DNA of 64,000 nucleotides from Cognatiluteimonas telluris (GTDB taxonomy: Bacteria > Pseudomonadota > Gammaproteobacteria > Xanthomonadales > Xanthomonadaceae): the NCBI RefSeq assembly GCF_011320095.1, contig NZ_JAANOY010000001.1, positions 186,001 to 250,000 on the forward strand, given 5' to 3'. Below, one piece after another: positions 26,009 to 37,319 of this stretch (position 1 is its first letter; every line of letters begins with the position of its first letter). A program made the translations under genes and the position numbers. The notes beneath the pieces were generated by a model. The model was not told where the DNA came from and ran no database searches. It was given only the letters and a program-made list of their open reading frames with translations.

Positions 26009-26872
26009 TTATTTGTCGCTGCGCAGGTACTGCAGGAAGGCATCGTTGCGGTCGAGCACGATCACCGCGTCGCCGTCGGCGAAGGCGTTGCGATACGCCT
26101 CCAGGCTGCGATGGAACGCATAGAACCCGGGGTCGCGCCCGTAGGCGGCGGCATAGATGCCGGCCGCCTTGGCGTCGCCTTCGCCGCGCAGCTTCTGCGC
26201 ATCGCGCTCGGCTTCGGCGAGCAGCACCTGCTGCTGGCGATCGGCTTCGGCGCGGATCGTCTGCGCCTGCTCGACGCCCTCGGCGCGCAGTTGGCTGGCG
26301 ACCTGCTGGCGCTGCGAACGCATCTGGTCATACACCGACTTCAGCACGTTGCTGTCCTCGGGCAGGTCGACGCGCTTGATGCGGATGTCGAGGATGTGCA
26401 CACCGAGTGTGCCGGCACCGCGGTTGATGCTGCTGAGCTGGCGCGCGACGACCTTCTCGCGGTCGCCCGACACCACTTCCTGCAACGTGCGCGAATTGAT
26501 CTCGCCGGTGAGCGCGTTCTTGATGATCGGCGCCAGGCGCTGCACGGCGACTTCCTCGTCGCCGCCGGTGGCGCGATAGAACGCGCGCACGTCATCGATG
26601 CGCCCGATGGCGAAGAAGTCCAGGCTGATGTCCTGCTTGTCCGAGGTCAGGTAGCGCTCGGGATTGGCATCGAGCACCTGCAGGCGGCGGTCGAACACAC
26701 GGTCGCTTTCGACGAACGGGATCTTGAAATGCAGCCCCGGGCCGATGTCGCTGCGCACGACCTTGCCCAGGTTCAGCACGATCGCGCTCTGGCCTTCGCT
26801 GACCACGTAGAACGAGCCGAACAGCGCCAGCACCAGCACCACGGCCAGCGGTACCCAGGCGGAATATTTCAT
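26009..26872 (-). CDS. hflC: HflC, SPFH-domain regulator of FtsH
   Basis: A 287-residue SPFH/prohibitin protein. One N-terminal transmembrane helix (AWVPLAVVLVLALFGSFYVV) is followed by the SPFH domain (GQSAIVLNLGKVVRS, GPGLHFKIPFVE) and a coiled-coil rich in Ala/Glu/Gln (RAEGVEQAQTIRAEADRQ). With HflK it forms a large periplasm-facing cage that surrounds the FtsH protease in the inner membrane and modulates its action. Its ATG overlaps the hflK stop by 4 bp (26869-26872), giving coupled synthesis in equal amounts. ftsH itself lies at 35-37 kb. Confidence 0.95.
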   Translation of the reverse strand: MKYSAWVPLAVVLVLALFGSFYVVSEGQSAIVLNLGKVVRSDIGPGLHFKIPFVESDRVFDRRLQVLDANPERYLTSDKQDISLDFFAIGRIDDVRAFYRATGGDEEVAVQRLAPIIKNALTGEINSRTLQEVVSGDREKVVARQLSSINRGAGTLGVHILDIRIKRVDLPEDSNVLKSVYDQMRSQRQQVASQLRAEGVEQAQTIRAEADRQQQVLLAEAERDAQKLRGEGDAKAAGIYAAAYGRDPGFYAFHRSLEAYRNAFADGDAVIVLDRNDAFLQYLRSDK

Positions 26873-27984
26873 CGCGATGGCTCCTCGCGTCCGGTCGGGC
26901 GCGTGCTGCGTTCGGGCCGGGCGTCGCTGTCGGCGACGCCCCTGGTGGCATTGACGGTCGGCGCGGCGATGTCGACCGGCAGCGGCGGCAGTGCGTTGCC
27001 GCTCGTGCTTCCGCCGCCATTGCCGGCGCCCGGCATTGGCACGTAGATCAGCTGGCGGCTGTCACCGCCGACGACCTTGCGGTTCTCGGACAGCACCTCC
27101 TGCACGGTTTCCAGCCATAGCCGCTTGCGGGTGACTTCCGGCGCGAGCTTGTACTGGTCGAGCAGCAGCGAAAAGCGTTCGGCATCGCCGGTGGCGCGCG
27201 CGATCGACGCCGTCCTGTAACCCTCGGCGGTGGTGCGCAGGCGCGCCGCCTGGCCGCGCGCTTCGGGCACGATCTTCGCCGCGTACGCCTTGGCCTGGTT
27301 GATGGCCGTGGTCTTGTCGGCGTTGGCGCGCTGGGCTTCGTCGAAGGCGTCCTTCACCTCATCGGGGAAGCGCGCGTTCTGCAGGTTCAGCTCCGACACG
27401 ATCAGGCCGGTGCGGTATTCGTCCAGCGACGCCTGCAGCTGCCGGTTGACGGTGCCGATCAGGCCGCCGCGCGCACCCAGCACGGTGTCCAGGTCCGAGC
27501 GGCCGACGGTTTCGCGCACGGTGCTCAACGCCGCCTGTTCGAGCACCTTGGTCGCATCGCGGGTGCCGAACAGGAACAGCTTCGGATCGTTGATCCGGTA
27601 CTGCACGTTGAGCTCGACGCTGACCATGTTGCCGTCGCGCGTCAGCACCGGGACGGTGTCGTTGAACGCCTGGCTCTGGGTCGCGTTGACCTTGATCGTA
27701 CGCTCGACCGGCCATGGCCACTTCAGGTGCGGACCGGGTTGCAGGACGCGATCGAACTGGCCGAAGCGCAGCACCACGCCGCGCTGCTGCTCGGTGATCA
27801 GCACGAAGCAGTTGAACACCAGCCACAAGGCGACCAGCAGGCCGATCCAGCGCGCGATGCCGCCGCTGCCGCCGAACAACCCGCGCACCGGCGCGAGGAA
27901 ACGGTCGACGACACCGGCAGCGCCACTGCGATCGCGGGGGTTGCGCGGATCCTTGTTCGATCCGCCGGGGATGTTCCAGGCCAT
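26869..27984 (-). CDS. hflK: HflK, SPFH-domain regulator of FtsH
   Basis: A 371-residue partner of HflC. The N-terminus has the HflK-type Gly/Asn/Asp-rich leader (MAWNIPGGSNKDPRNPRDR), then a transmembrane helix (WIGLLVALWLVFNCFVLI), the SPFH domain (EQQRGVVLRFGQFDRVLQPG) and a long helical region (DEAQRANADKTTAINQAKAYA). The C-terminal tail is Gly/Pro-rich and probably disordered. ATG 27984 has GGAG 5 nt upstream and starts exactly at the family's conserved MAWN; an in-frame start at 28008 is less likely. It is followed by hflC with 4-bp overlap. Confidence 0.95.
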   Translation of the reverse strand: MAWNIPGGSNKDPRNPRDRSGAAGVVDRFLAPVRGLFGGSGGIARWIGLLVALWLVFNCFVLITEQQRGVVLRFGQFDRVLQPGPHLKWPWPVERTIKVNATQSQAFNDTVPVLTRDGNMVSVELNVQYRINDPKLFLFGTRDATKVLEQAALSTVRETVGRSDLDTVLGARGGLIGTVNRQLQASLDEYRTGLIVSELNLQNARFPDEVKDAFDEAQRANADKTTAINQAKAYAAKIVPEARGQAARLRTTAEGYRTASIARATGDAERFSLLLDQYKLAPEVTRKRLWLETVQEVLSENRKVVGGDSRQLIYVPMPGAGNGGGSTSGNALPPLPVDIAAPTVNATRGVADSDARPERSTRPTGREEPSR

Positions 27985-28047
27985 GCCTGCTCCATGAAAA
28001 GGGTGCATCGGCGTTCGTCCGGCGCAGGGCCGGTCGACCGCGGGATT

Positions 28048-29406
28048 CTAACCGGCCGCCACCGGTTCGGCCCGCGATGCGGCCGCCGCGCCGTCCAGCA
28101 GCGGCTGCAGCGGGCGGCCGTAGGCTTGTGCGGCGATCTTCAGCGCGTCGGCTTCGGCCAGGTCCAACCGCAGCGTCCAGCCGTGCTCGTCGTGCTGCTC
28201 GCCACGAATGGCGCCGATCTCGTGCAGGCGAGCCCGCAGCTGGCCGCAGGACGAGGGCAATTGCAGTTCGGCGTGGATCCGTCGCAACCCAAGCCGGGCG
28301 CCGAGGGCCTGGCGCAGCAGCTCCAGTCCATCGCCGTCGCGCGCGGAAAGCCATACCCGCTCGCGTGCGCCACCATCGGCAGCCGGGCGATCGCGGCGCG
28401 GCGCCATCGCCGCCTCCGCGCCATCGTCGCCGCCCACGGTGATCCGGTCGATCTTGTTGAACACCAGCAGTTGCGCGATTTCGCCCGCGCCGATCTCGCG
28501 CAGCACCGAGTCGACCTGCGCGATGCGCTCGTCGCGCAGCGGATCGGCGGCATCGACCACGTGCAGCAGCAGGTCGGCCTCGCGCGCTTCGGACAAGGTC
28601 GAGCGGAAGGCGGCGACGAGCTCGTGCGGCAGGTCGCGCACGAAGCCGACGGTGTCGGCGAGCACCGCGCTGCCGCTGGGCAGGACGATGCGGCGCACGG
28701 TCGGATCGAGCGTCGCGAACAGGCGGTCGTCAGCGTACGCATCGGCACCGGTCAGCGCATTGAACAGCGTTGACTTGCCGGCGTTGGTATAGCCCACCAG
28801 CGCGACGCGCGGCAATTCGCTGCGCACGCGCGCGCGGCGCATCTGCGTGTGTTGCACGTCGACCTTGTCCAAGCGCTTCTGCAGTTGCTCGACGCGCTTC
28901 TGCAGCAGGCGGCGGTCGGTTTCCAGCTGCGTTTCACCCGGGCCTCGCAGGCCGATCGAACCGCCGCGCTGGCGCTCCAGGTGGGTCCAGCCACGTACCA
29001 GGCGCGTGGCCATGTGCTTGAGCTGGGCCAGTTCGACTTGCAGCTTGCCTTCGTGGCTGTGCGCGCGCTGGGCGAAGATGTCCAGGATCAGCCCGGTCCG
29101 GTCGACGACGCGGCGCTGCAGGGCCTTTTCCAGGTTGCGCTCCTGGCCGGGCGACAACGGGTGGTTGACCAGCACGAGGTCGGCGCCGGTGGCGTCGCAG
29201 GCGGCCTTGACCTCCCCGAGCTTGCCGCTGCCGATCAGGGTGGCCGGATTGGGCTTGTCGATGCGCGCGTTGAGCGTGGCGGCGACGGTGGCCCCGGCCG
29301 AACGCGCCAGGTCGGAGAATTCCTCCAGCGCGCCGTCGTCCGGCGGACCGCCGGCGTGGGGCTGGATCAACAGGGCGATTTCGCCCCGGCGGGATCGTTC
29401 GAACAA
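28048..29406 (-). CDS. hflX: Ribosome-associated GTPase HflX
   Basis: A 452-residue translational GTPase-like protein that splits or rescues stalled ribosomes under stress. The N-terminal HflX domain (ATLIGSGKLGEV, HPLSPGQERNLEK), a coiled linker, and the G domain (Walker A GYTNAGKS at about 205-212, DTVGFVRDLPH, NKID) are all present. I chose a TTG start at 29406 because AGGAG lies 6 nt upstream and it yields the family-typical N-terminus FERSRRGE. The GTG at 29424 would add six residues and place the ribosome site inside the gene. It lies between hfq and hflK in the conserved order. Confidence 0.93.
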   Translation of the reverse strand: MFERSRRGEIALLIQPHAGGPPDDGALEEFSDLARSAGATVAATLNARIDKPNPATLIGSGKLGEVKAACDATGADLVLVNHPLSPGQERNLEKALQRRVVDRTGLILDIFAQRAHSHEGKLQVELAQLKHMATRLVRGWTHLERQRGGSIGLRGPGETQLETDRRLLQKRVEQLQKRLDKVDVQHTQMRRARVRSELPRVALVGYTNAGKSTLFNALTGADAYADDRLFATLDPTVRRIVLPSGSAVLADTVGFVRDLPHELVAAFRSTLSEAREADLLLHVVDAADPLRDERIAQVDSVLREIGAGEIAQLLVFNKIDRITVGGDDGAEAAMAPRRDRPAADGGARERVWLSARDGDGLELLRQALGARLGLRRIHAELQLPSSCGQLRARLHEIGAIRGEQHDEHGWTLRLDLAEADALKIAAQAYGRPLQPLLDGAAAASRAEPVAAG

Positions 29407-29573
29407 GGGCGGCTCCTGCCCCACGGCGCGGGGAAGGATGCAATGGGGGTCGCCGGGCCCGGGTTCAAGGTGGCGTCGATCCGGGCGCTACGACGCACGG
29501 GTGAAGTTCGACCCGCATGCCGGGCAGGCGCAGGTGTCGTGGCCATGCCGCCCGGTGCAACCCGCCGGTCGCG

Positions 29574-29852
29574 TCATTCGGCCTCGTCGTCGCCCTCGCC
29601 CGGCTCGCCTTCGCCCGACTGCACGTACCCACCGCCCGGGCCGACGCGGACGTTGCGCGCGGGCACCACGGTGGAGATTGCATGCTTGTAGACCATCTGG
29701 CTGACGGTATTGCGCAGCAGCACGACGAACTGGTCGAAGGATTCGACCGTGCCTTGCAGCTTGATGCCGTTGACCAGGTAGATCGAAACCGGCACGCGCT
29801 CGCGACGCAGCGCATTCAGGAAGGGATCCTGCAATGATTGCCCCTTGGACAT
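29574..29852 (-). CDS. hfq: RNA chaperone Hfq
   Basis: A 92-residue hexameric Sm-like protein that pairs small RNAs with mRNAs. The N-terminus [20 protein letters not shown] and Sm motifs ([20 protein letters not shown], then [12 protein letters not shown] with the YKHA signature of Hfq) are perfect. The C-terminal tail ([19 protein letters not shown]) is short, glycine-rich and strongly acidic, which in other Hfq proteins limits RNA retention. It sits between miaA and hflX. A REP element and a 227-bp gap separate it from miaA, so it may also have its own promoter. Confidence 0.97.
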   Translation of the reverse strand: MSKGQSLQDPFLNALRRERVPVSIYLVNGIKLQGTVESFDQFVVLLRNTVSQMVYKHAISTVVPARNVRVGPGGGYVQSGEGEPGEGDDEAE

Positions 29853-30056
29853 GGTGTTTTCCCCATTTTCTCGGTGTTGGATGCCGCCGGTCTGTGCCGG
29901 TTCGGCGTCGCCCGACCCATACCCCATGGCGGCGACCGCCCGATGGTTGCACAACCGCGGCGGCGGGGATAGGGAACTGCGTCGCGTTCGGGGAACGGAC
30001 TTGCCGGCTTCCGCAGGCTTTTGGCGTGGTTGGATCCGAATGCCCGACCGATGCCA

Positions 30057-30083
30057 GGGGCTCGCGGCTGAAGCCCCTCCTAC
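30057..30083 (-). repeat. GTAG-type REP element at the miaA stop
   Basis: Read on the minus strand it starts GTAGGAGGGGCTTCAGCCGC; the stem is imperfect because GGGGCTTC pairs with GAAGCCCC only in the extended fold. Its GTAG edge contains the TAG stop codon of miaA (30080-30082), the same arrangement as at the DUF763 and phaZ genes. Confidence 0.75.
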
Positions 30084-31042
30084 GCGGGGCGTTGCCGCAG
30101 GAACAGGCGCGCGGCAGCGTCCAGCTCGTCGCGCTGGGCGATGGTGTCCAGCCAGCGCGCGTCGAGTTCGCCGCGCAGCCAGGTGAGCTGGCGCTTGGCC
30201 AGTTGCCGGGTGGCGAAAATCGCGCGGTCGCGGAACGCATCGGCATCGGTGTCGCCCGACAGGTATTCCCAGGCCTGCCGGTAGCCCACGGCGCGCACCG
30301 CCGGCAACTCGAGCGGATGCGGATGCGATTGCAGACCCGGCAGCGCGCGCAACCGCCGCACTTCGTCCAGAAAACCTTCGTCGAGCATGGCGTCGAAGCG
30401 GTGCTCGATGCGGGCGTGCAGCTGCGCGCGATCGACGGGGGCCAGGGCGAGCTTGAGCACGCGCAACGGCAGCGGCTTCCCACGGTGGTCGCGTTGCCAG
30501 TCGCTGATCGAGCGCCCGCTGGCGCACCAGACTTCCAGCGCACGCTGGATGCGCTGCGCATCGGTGGGATGGATGCGCGCCGCCGCCTGCGGGTCGACGG
30601 CAGCGAGTTCCGAATGCAGCGCATCCCAGCCGCGCGCCTGCGCCTGCGCGGCCAGCTGCGCGCGCAGCTGTGGGTCGGCCTCCGGCATCGGCGCCAGTCC
30701 ACGCAGCAGCGCGCGGAAGTAAAGCCCGGTGCCGCCGGCGAGGATCGGCAGTTTCCCGCGCGACACGATGTCGTCGATGGCCGCGCGCGCATCGTGGGCG
30801 AACTCCGCCGCCGAATACGTCTGCCAGGGATCGCGCAGGTCGAGCATGTGGTGCGCGACGAGCGCGCGCTCGGCCGCCGTGGGCTTGGCGGCGCCGATGT
30901 CCAGTCCGCGATAGACCAGGGCGGAGTCGACGCTGACGATTTCGCCATCGAAGCGTTGCGCCCATTCCAGCGCCAGCGCCGACTTGCCCGATGCGGTCGG
31001 GCCCATCAGCGCGATGGCGCACGGTCGCACGCCGGCACTCAT
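30080..31042 (-). CDS. miaA: tRNA dimethylallyltransferase MiaA
   Basis: Adds the dimethylallyl group to A37 of tRNAs reading UNN codons. The 320-residue protein has the P-loop [13 protein letters not shown], the substrate-binding [16 protein letters not shown] (usually DSMQVYRGMDIGTAKP; here Ala-Leu replaces Met-Gln), [18 protein letters not shown] and [12 protein letters not shown]. It is the first gene of the miaA-hfq-hflX block. The start at ATG 31042 is 10 bp after the permease stop. The stop TAG is part of the GTAG edge of a REP element, so the final residues (QRPA) abut the insertion. Confidence 0.96.
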   Translation of the reverse strand: MSAGVRPCAIALMGPTASGKSALALEWAQRFDGEIVSVDSALVYRGLDIGAAKPTAAERALVAHHMLDLRDPWQTYSAAEFAHDARAAIDDIVSRGKLPILAGGTGLYFRALLRGLAPMPEADPQLRAQLAAQAQARGWDALHSELAAVDPQAAARIHPTDAQRIQRALEVWCASGRSISDWQRDHRGKPLPLRVLKLALAPVDRAQLHARIEHRFDAMLDEGFLDEVRRLRALPGLQSHPHPLELPAVRAVGYRQAWEYLSGDTDADAFRDRAIFATRQLAKRQLTWLRGELDARWLDTIAQRDELDAAARLFLRQRPA

Positions 31043-31052
31043 CGCGCCGGCA

Positions 31053-32471
31053 TCAGGTATCGCGGCCCTGCGCGAGCAGGCTGCTGCGACGCGCATACAG
31101 CAGGTAGACCAGCAGCCCGAAGGCATTCCACGCCAGGCACCACAGCTGGGTCCGGGTCGGCAGGCTGGTGAACAGATAGGCGCAACCCAGGATCGCGACC
31201 GGGCCGATCACCCACGCCAGCGGCGCCCGGAACGCGCGCGTGCGCCGTGGATCGCGCCTGCGCAGCACCAGCATGCAGGCCGCGACCGCGATGAAGGCGA
31301 TGAGGGTGCCGGCATTGGCCAGCGCGGCGATCTCGTCCAGGCTCGCGACCCCGGCCAGCGCCGACGTCACGATCGCGGTGAAGACCGTGATCGCGACCGG
31401 CGTGCCGCGCCGGCCCACCTTCGACAGGCTGCGGGGAAGCAGTCCGTCGCGCGACATCACGAAGAAGATCCGGCTCTGGCCGTAGAAGAACGCGAGCAGC
31501 ACCGTCGGCAGCGCGATCACGGCCGCCGCGGCGATGACCTTCGCCGCCACGCCGTGGCCGAGCTCGCGCATGATCAGCGCCAGCGGCTCGGGACTGTGGC
31601 CGAACACCGTGTAGTGCATCGCACCGACCGCCGCAAGCGCCACGATCATGTAGATCAGCGTGCAGCCGACCATCGAGCCGATGATGCCGATCGAAAGATC
31701 GCGCGACGGATTTTTCGTCTCTTCCGCCGCGGTGGAAATCGCGTCGAAGCCGTAGAACGCGAAGAAAATGATCGCCGCCCCGGCCATCACGCCATGCTTG
31801 ACATTGTCCGGGCCGGTGGATTCGGCGAAGCCGTATGGCATGAACGGATGCAGGTTGCTGGCGTCGAAGCCGGGCAGCGCGATGGCGACGAACACGCCCA
31901 GTGCCAGCAGCTTGGCCACCACCAGGAAGGCGTTGACGGTGGCGCTTTCGCGCGTGCCTGCGATGAGCGCCCCGGCGACGACCCAGGTGATGGCGATCGC
32001 CGGCAGGTTGATCAGTCCGCCCGCGTGCGGGCCCACCGTCAGCGCCAAGGGCATGTCGATACCGACGCCCTTGAGGAAACCCACCGCGTAACCCGACCAG
32101 CCGACGGCGACCGTGCTGACCACCAGCGTGTATTCCAGGATCAGGCTCCAGCCGACCACCCAGGCGATGGTTTCGCCCAGCACGGTGTAGCTGTAGGTGT
32201 AGGCGCTGCCGGCGGCCGGCATCATCGTCGCCATCTCCGCGTAGGCCAGCGCGGCGCAGGCGCAGACGATGCCGGCGATCAGGAACGACAGCAGCACCGC
32301 CGGCCCGGCGAGGTTGGCGCCGACGCCGATCAGGGTGTAGATGCCGGTGCCCACGATGGCGCCGATGCCGAGCGCGACCAGGTGCGGCCAGCCCAGGCTG
32401 GGGACCAGCCGGCGCCCTTCCTCATGGATGCAGACCTTGTCGATGTCCTTGCGGCGAAGCCAGGTCTGCAT
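31053..32471 (-). CDS. APC-superfamily amino acid permease
   Basis: A 472-residue inner-membrane transporter with about 12-13 hydrophobic helices. The first helix carries the APC signature [15 protein letters not shown], and the central part resembles cationic amino-acid transporters ([30 protein letters not shown]). It is probably a proton-coupled importer of amino acids; specificity is uncertain. I chose ATG 32471 because GAGG lies 5 nt upstream. ATG 32489 or a TTG at 32528 would lengthen the cytoplasmic tail. It is 10 bp upstream of miaA and so may be cotranscribed with it. Confidence 0.88.
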   Translation of the reverse strand: MQTWLRRKDIDKVCIHEEGRRLVPSLGWPHLVALGIGAIVGTGIYTLIGVGANLAGPAVLLSFLIAGIVCACAALAYAEMATMMPAAGSAYTYSYTVLGETIAWVVGWSLILEYTLVVSTVAVGWSGYAVGFLKGVGIDMPLALTVGPHAGGLINLPAIAITWVVAGALIAGTRESATVNAFLVVAKLLALGVFVAIALPGFDASNLHPFMPYGFAESTGPDNVKHGVMAGAAIIFFAFYGFDAISTAAEETKNPSRDLSIGIIGSMVGCTLIYMIVALAAVGAMHYTVFGHSPEPLALIMRELGHGVAAKVIAAAAVIALPTVLLAFFYGQSRIFFVMSRDGLLPRSLSKVGRRGTPVAITVFTAIVTSALAGVASLDEIAALANAGTLIAFIAVAACMLVLRRRDPRRTRAFRAPLAWVIGPVAILGCAYLFTSLPTRTQLWCLAWNAFGLLVYLLYARRSSLLAQGRDT

Positions 32472-32584
32472 GCGGTCCTCGGGCGACATGAACGGGAAGT
32501 GCGCATAGTGCGGGATCGGCGTGGGCAATGCGACGTGCCTGGGGCATCGCCAGGGGCGCCTCGCGAGGCTGTTTCGCGCCCCCG

Positions 32585-32613
32585 CCCGGGTGCGCTGTGC
32601 TTGCCCGGGCTAC
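32585..32613 (-). repeat. GTAG-edged CCCGGG palindrome (third subtype)
   Basis: On the minus strand GTAGCCCGGGC is followed by about 12 nt and a closing CCCGGG. The layout GTAG-CCCGGG-loop-CCCGGG is a dispersed intergenic repeat familiar from Xanthomonas genomes. Here it lies between folP and the permease gene, 25 bp past the folP stop codon. Confidence 0.6.
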
Positions 32614-32637
32614 GCAGGGCGGAGGCTACGAGGGCGT

Positions 32638-33537
32638 TCAATCGTCGTCCGGCCAGCGGATCGTCGGCGACGCCGATTTCGGTTTCGGCATCGGCTGCGC
32701 GGCCACCGCGTTCCAGACCTTCAGCGCATCGACGGTGGCGGCCACGTCGTGCACGCGCAGCAGGCGCGCTCCGCGTTGCGCGGCGATCAGCGCGGCGGCA
32801 ACGGAACCGTGCACCCGCTCGCGCGGATCATCGCGACCGGTCAACTCGCCGATGGTCTTCTTGCGCGACAGGCCCGCCAGCACGGGTACGCCAAGCTCGG
32901 TGAAGCGTTCGAACTGCGCCAGCAGCAGCAGGTTGTGCGCCGACGTCTTGCCGAAGCCGAAGCCGGGGTCGACGACGATGCGCTTCTTGTCGATCCCCGA
33001 CATCTCCGCCGCGAAGATCCGCTCGGCCAGGAAGCGGTGCACCTCGGCGACGACATCGTCGTACGTCGGCGCATCCTGCATCGACCGCGGCTCGCCCTGC
33101 ATGTGCATCAGCACCACGGGCACGCCGAGCGCGGCGGCGGCTTCGAGCGCGCCGTCGCGCCGGAGCGCGTACACGTCGTTGATCATTCCCGCCCCGGCCG
33201 CCACCGCGGCCCGCATGACCCCGGGCTTGGAGGTGTCGATGCTGATCGGCAGCGCGGTGCGTTGCGCCAGGGCCTCGATCACCGGGATCACCCGCCGCAA
33301 CTCATCATCGATGCCGACTTCACGCGCACCCGGGCGCGTGGATTCGCCGCCCACGTCGAGCACGTCGGCGCCCTGCTCCGCCAACGCCAGGCCATGGTCG
33401 ATGGCGGATCGGGTGGTGGCGTGCTCGCCGCCGTCGGCGAACGAATCGGGGGTGACGTTGATGATGCCCAGCACCCGCGGGCGATCGAGCACCAAGGCGC
33501 GTCCCGCGCAATCCAGGCGTGGGGAGAGATCGAACAT
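32638..33537 (-). CDS. folP: Dihydropteroate synthase
   Basis: Condenses p-aminobenzoate with dihydropterin pyrophosphate in folate synthesis; it is the sulfonamide target. The 299-residue barrel shows the expected motifs: VLGIINVTPDSFADGG, DVGGESTRPGA, PISIDTSKPGV, GAGMINDV, DPGFGFGKT and AGLSRKKTIGELTGR. The C-terminal extension is Pro/Lys-rich (PKPKSASPTIRWPDDD). In many relatives folP follows ftsH directly. Here a TPR-type membrane protein gene is placed between them, 55 bp upstream of folP on the same strand. Confidence 0.96.
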   Translation of the reverse strand: MFDLSPRLDCAGRALVLDRPRVLGIINVTPDSFADGGEHATTRSAIDHGLALAEQGADVLDVGGESTRPGAREVGIDDELRRVIPVIEALAQRTALPISIDTSKPGVMRAAVAAGAGMINDVYALRRDGALEAAAALGVPVVLMHMQGEPRSMQDAPTYDDVVAEVHRFLAERIFAAEMSGIDKKRIVVDPGFGFGKTSAHNLLLLAQFERFTELGVPVLAGLSRKKTIGELTGRDDPRERVHGSVAAALIAAQRGARLLRVHDVAATVDALKVWNAVAAQPMPKPKSASPTIRWPDDD

Positions 33538-33592
33538 CAGGGCGACTCCATCGTTTCGTGCCGTGCCCAGGCTGTTGCAGCGGTCATCGCCG

Positions 33593-35194
33593 TCATGCCT
33601 TCGCGTCCGGCGTGGCGTCGATCCGGGACACGATGGCCCGGAACCTCGGCAGGTGGCGGATGGCCACGAAATCGTGGTCGTGCTCGATCCAGTCGCGGAA
33701 GCCCTGGCCGGTGTCGACGGCCAGGTCGAGCATGTCCAGCGCGCGCTCGGTGTCGCCGATCTGCGCATGGAAGCAGGCCGCGTTGTAGAGCGTGCCGAAA
33801 TCCTCCGGCTGCAGCCGCAGGGCCACCTCCATGTTGCGTCGCCCGCCTTCGTAATCCCCGAGCCGGGCCTGGAGGCCGGCGGCGAGGTAGCGTGCGCGGC
33901 CGTTCTCGGGATCCACATCGGCTTCGGCCAGCGCCAGCGCCAGGGCGCGCCGGGCCATGGATTCGCCGTCGCGGGAATCACCCAGCGCGTCGGCGGCATT
34001 CATGCCCAGCGTCAGTGCCTGGAACTCATCCGGACGCGTGCGATGGGCCGCCTCGAACTCGTCCACGGCGCGCCGGAACTGCCCGTGCGCATAGCAATGC
34101 CGGGCGAAGTAGTAATGGGCTTCGTAGAGTTCGCCGTTGAGCGCGATCGCGCGCTCGAAGGCAGCCGTCGCCTCGTCGTTGTTGCCGGCCAGCGACAAGG
34201 TGTTGGCGTGGGCGACGTGCGCCTCGGCCAGCTCCGGGGCCAGCTCCAGCGCCCGCCTTGCGGCGGCGGAGGCCTCGTCCAGCACGTCCTCGGGACGGAC
34301 CAGGCGCCAGATCAACAGGCCGGTCAACGCGTCCGCGAGCCCGGCATGGGCCTGCGCATAGGCCGGGTCCAGCTCGATCGCGCGACGGAACATTTCCGGC
34401 GCGCTCTGCCAGCTGTTGGTGCTCTTCATCGCCTGGATCTGGCGGCCGCGCAGGTAGAACTCGTAGGCGCGGACGTTGCGCGGGGCGTTACGCTCCAGAT
34501 CGAGCACTTCCGGCCTGTTCAGCGTGACCCGCAGGGCCCGCGCGACGCTGCGCGCGATCTCCTCCTGGATCGCGAAGATGTCCTCCAGCCCGCGATCGAA
34601 ATTCTCCGACCACAGGTGGTAGCCGTCGCCGGCATTGACCAGCTGCGCGGTGACGCGAACCCTGTCGCCGGCCTTGCGCACGCTGCCTTCCATGATCGCG
34701 GCGACATTGAGCGCCTTGCCGATCTCGCGCGCGTCGGCGTGGCCGTCGCGGAAGCGGAACGACGAGGTCCGCGACGCCACGCGCATGCCGCTGATCGCGG
34801 CCAGCGCATTGAGGATCTCCTCCGCCAGGCCATCGCAGAAATAATCCTGGTCGTGGGCTTCGCTCAGGTCGGCAAACGGCAAGATGGCGACCGATGCTTC
34901 GGGCGCGTGCGGCTGTGCCGGCGAAGCCACCGCCGCTGCGGGCGGCGTGCGTTCGATGCCGCGCGTGGTGATGTCGTAGGTCCAGGCCAGGGCGCAGGCC
35001 AGCACGAAGCTCAACGCCACCAGCATGATCACCAGCTTCAGCGACCAGTCCGGCAGCCCCAGCGGGCCGAACGTCGCGCCGGCCACCTGGATCACGATCC
35101 AGCCCACGACCAGGAACACCACCGCGACGCGGAACACGCGACGGCGCCGGACTTCCTCGACGAACCGTTTCAGCGCTGCCGCCCAGTTCCGCAT
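33593..35194 (-). CDS. TolB-like/TPR inner-membrane protein
   Basis: A 533-residue protein of the group often annotated as TPR-containing or adenylate-cyclase-associated. Residues about 18-70 hold two transmembrane helices (FRVAVVFLVVGWIVIQVAG and LVIMLVALSFVLACALAW). Next comes a FlgO/TolB-like domain (ASVAILPFADLSEAHDQDYFCDG... GSVRKAGDRVRVTAQLV), then TPR repeats from about residue 255 to the end. No DNA-binding or cyclase domain is fused, unlike CadC-type or cyclase relatives, so a protein-scaffold role is inferred. GGGAGG lies 5 nt before ATG 35194. It sits between ftsH and folP, downstream of the ftsH terminator. Confidence 0.8.
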   Translation of the reverse strand: MRNWAAALKRFVEEVRRRRVFRVAVVFLVVGWIVIQVAGATFGPLGLPDWSLKLVIMLVALSFVLACALAWTYDITTRGIERTPPAAAVASPAQPHAPEASVAILPFADLSEAHDQDYFCDGLAEEILNALAAISGMRVASRTSSFRFRDGHADAREIGKALNVAAIMEGSVRKAGDRVRVTAQLVNAGDGYHLWSENFDRGLEDIFAIQEEIARSVARALRVTLNRPEVLDLERNAPRNVRAYEFYLRGRQIQAMKSTNSWQSAPEMFRRAIELDPAYAQAHAGLADALTGLLIWRLVRPEDVLDEASAAARRALELAPELAEAHVAHANTLSLAGNNDEATAAFERAIALNGELYEAHYYFARHCYAHGQFRRAVDEFEAAHRTRPDEFQALTLGMNAADALGDSRDGESMARRALALALAEADVDPENGRARYLAAGLQARLGDYEGGRRNMEVALRLQPEDFGTLYNAACFHAQIGDTERALDMLDLAVDTGQGFRDWIEHDHDFVAIRHLPRFRAIVSRIDATPDAKA

Positions 35195-35263
35195 GCGTGC
35201 CTCCCTGTCATCGGCGGTGCCGGGCACGCGGGAATGCTACACGGGCCGCCGCCCGGCAGCGGG

Positions 35264-35296
35264 CAATAAAAAACCCCCGCCTCGGGCGGGGGTTTC
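35264..35296 (-). terminator. Rho-independent terminator of ftsH
   Basis: On the minus strand an 8-bp perfect GC stem (CCCCCGCC with GGCGGGGG) and a 3-nt loop are followed by TTTTTTATT. It lies 34-66 bp past the ftsH stop, so it should end the rlmE-ftsH transcript and leave the TPR gene and folP to a separate promoter. Confidence 0.92.
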
Positions 35297-35329
35297 GGGC
35301 CTGAAACGCGTCGGGCGCGGCGGCCGTGC

Positions 35330-37219
<1,890 letters not shown>

Positions 37220-37319
37220 TACGCTACCTTGCCCTCGCGGGCTCAAAACACGGGCTTGGAAACATCATCGAACCACAATCGCGCATCGTGCCGGCACGGA
37301 TACCACAGGCGCGGGCGCT

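Noticed and set aside
29407-29424. Upstream GTG start for hflX
   Set aside because: It would place the AGGAG ribosome site inside the coding region. TTG 29406 matches the family N-terminus.
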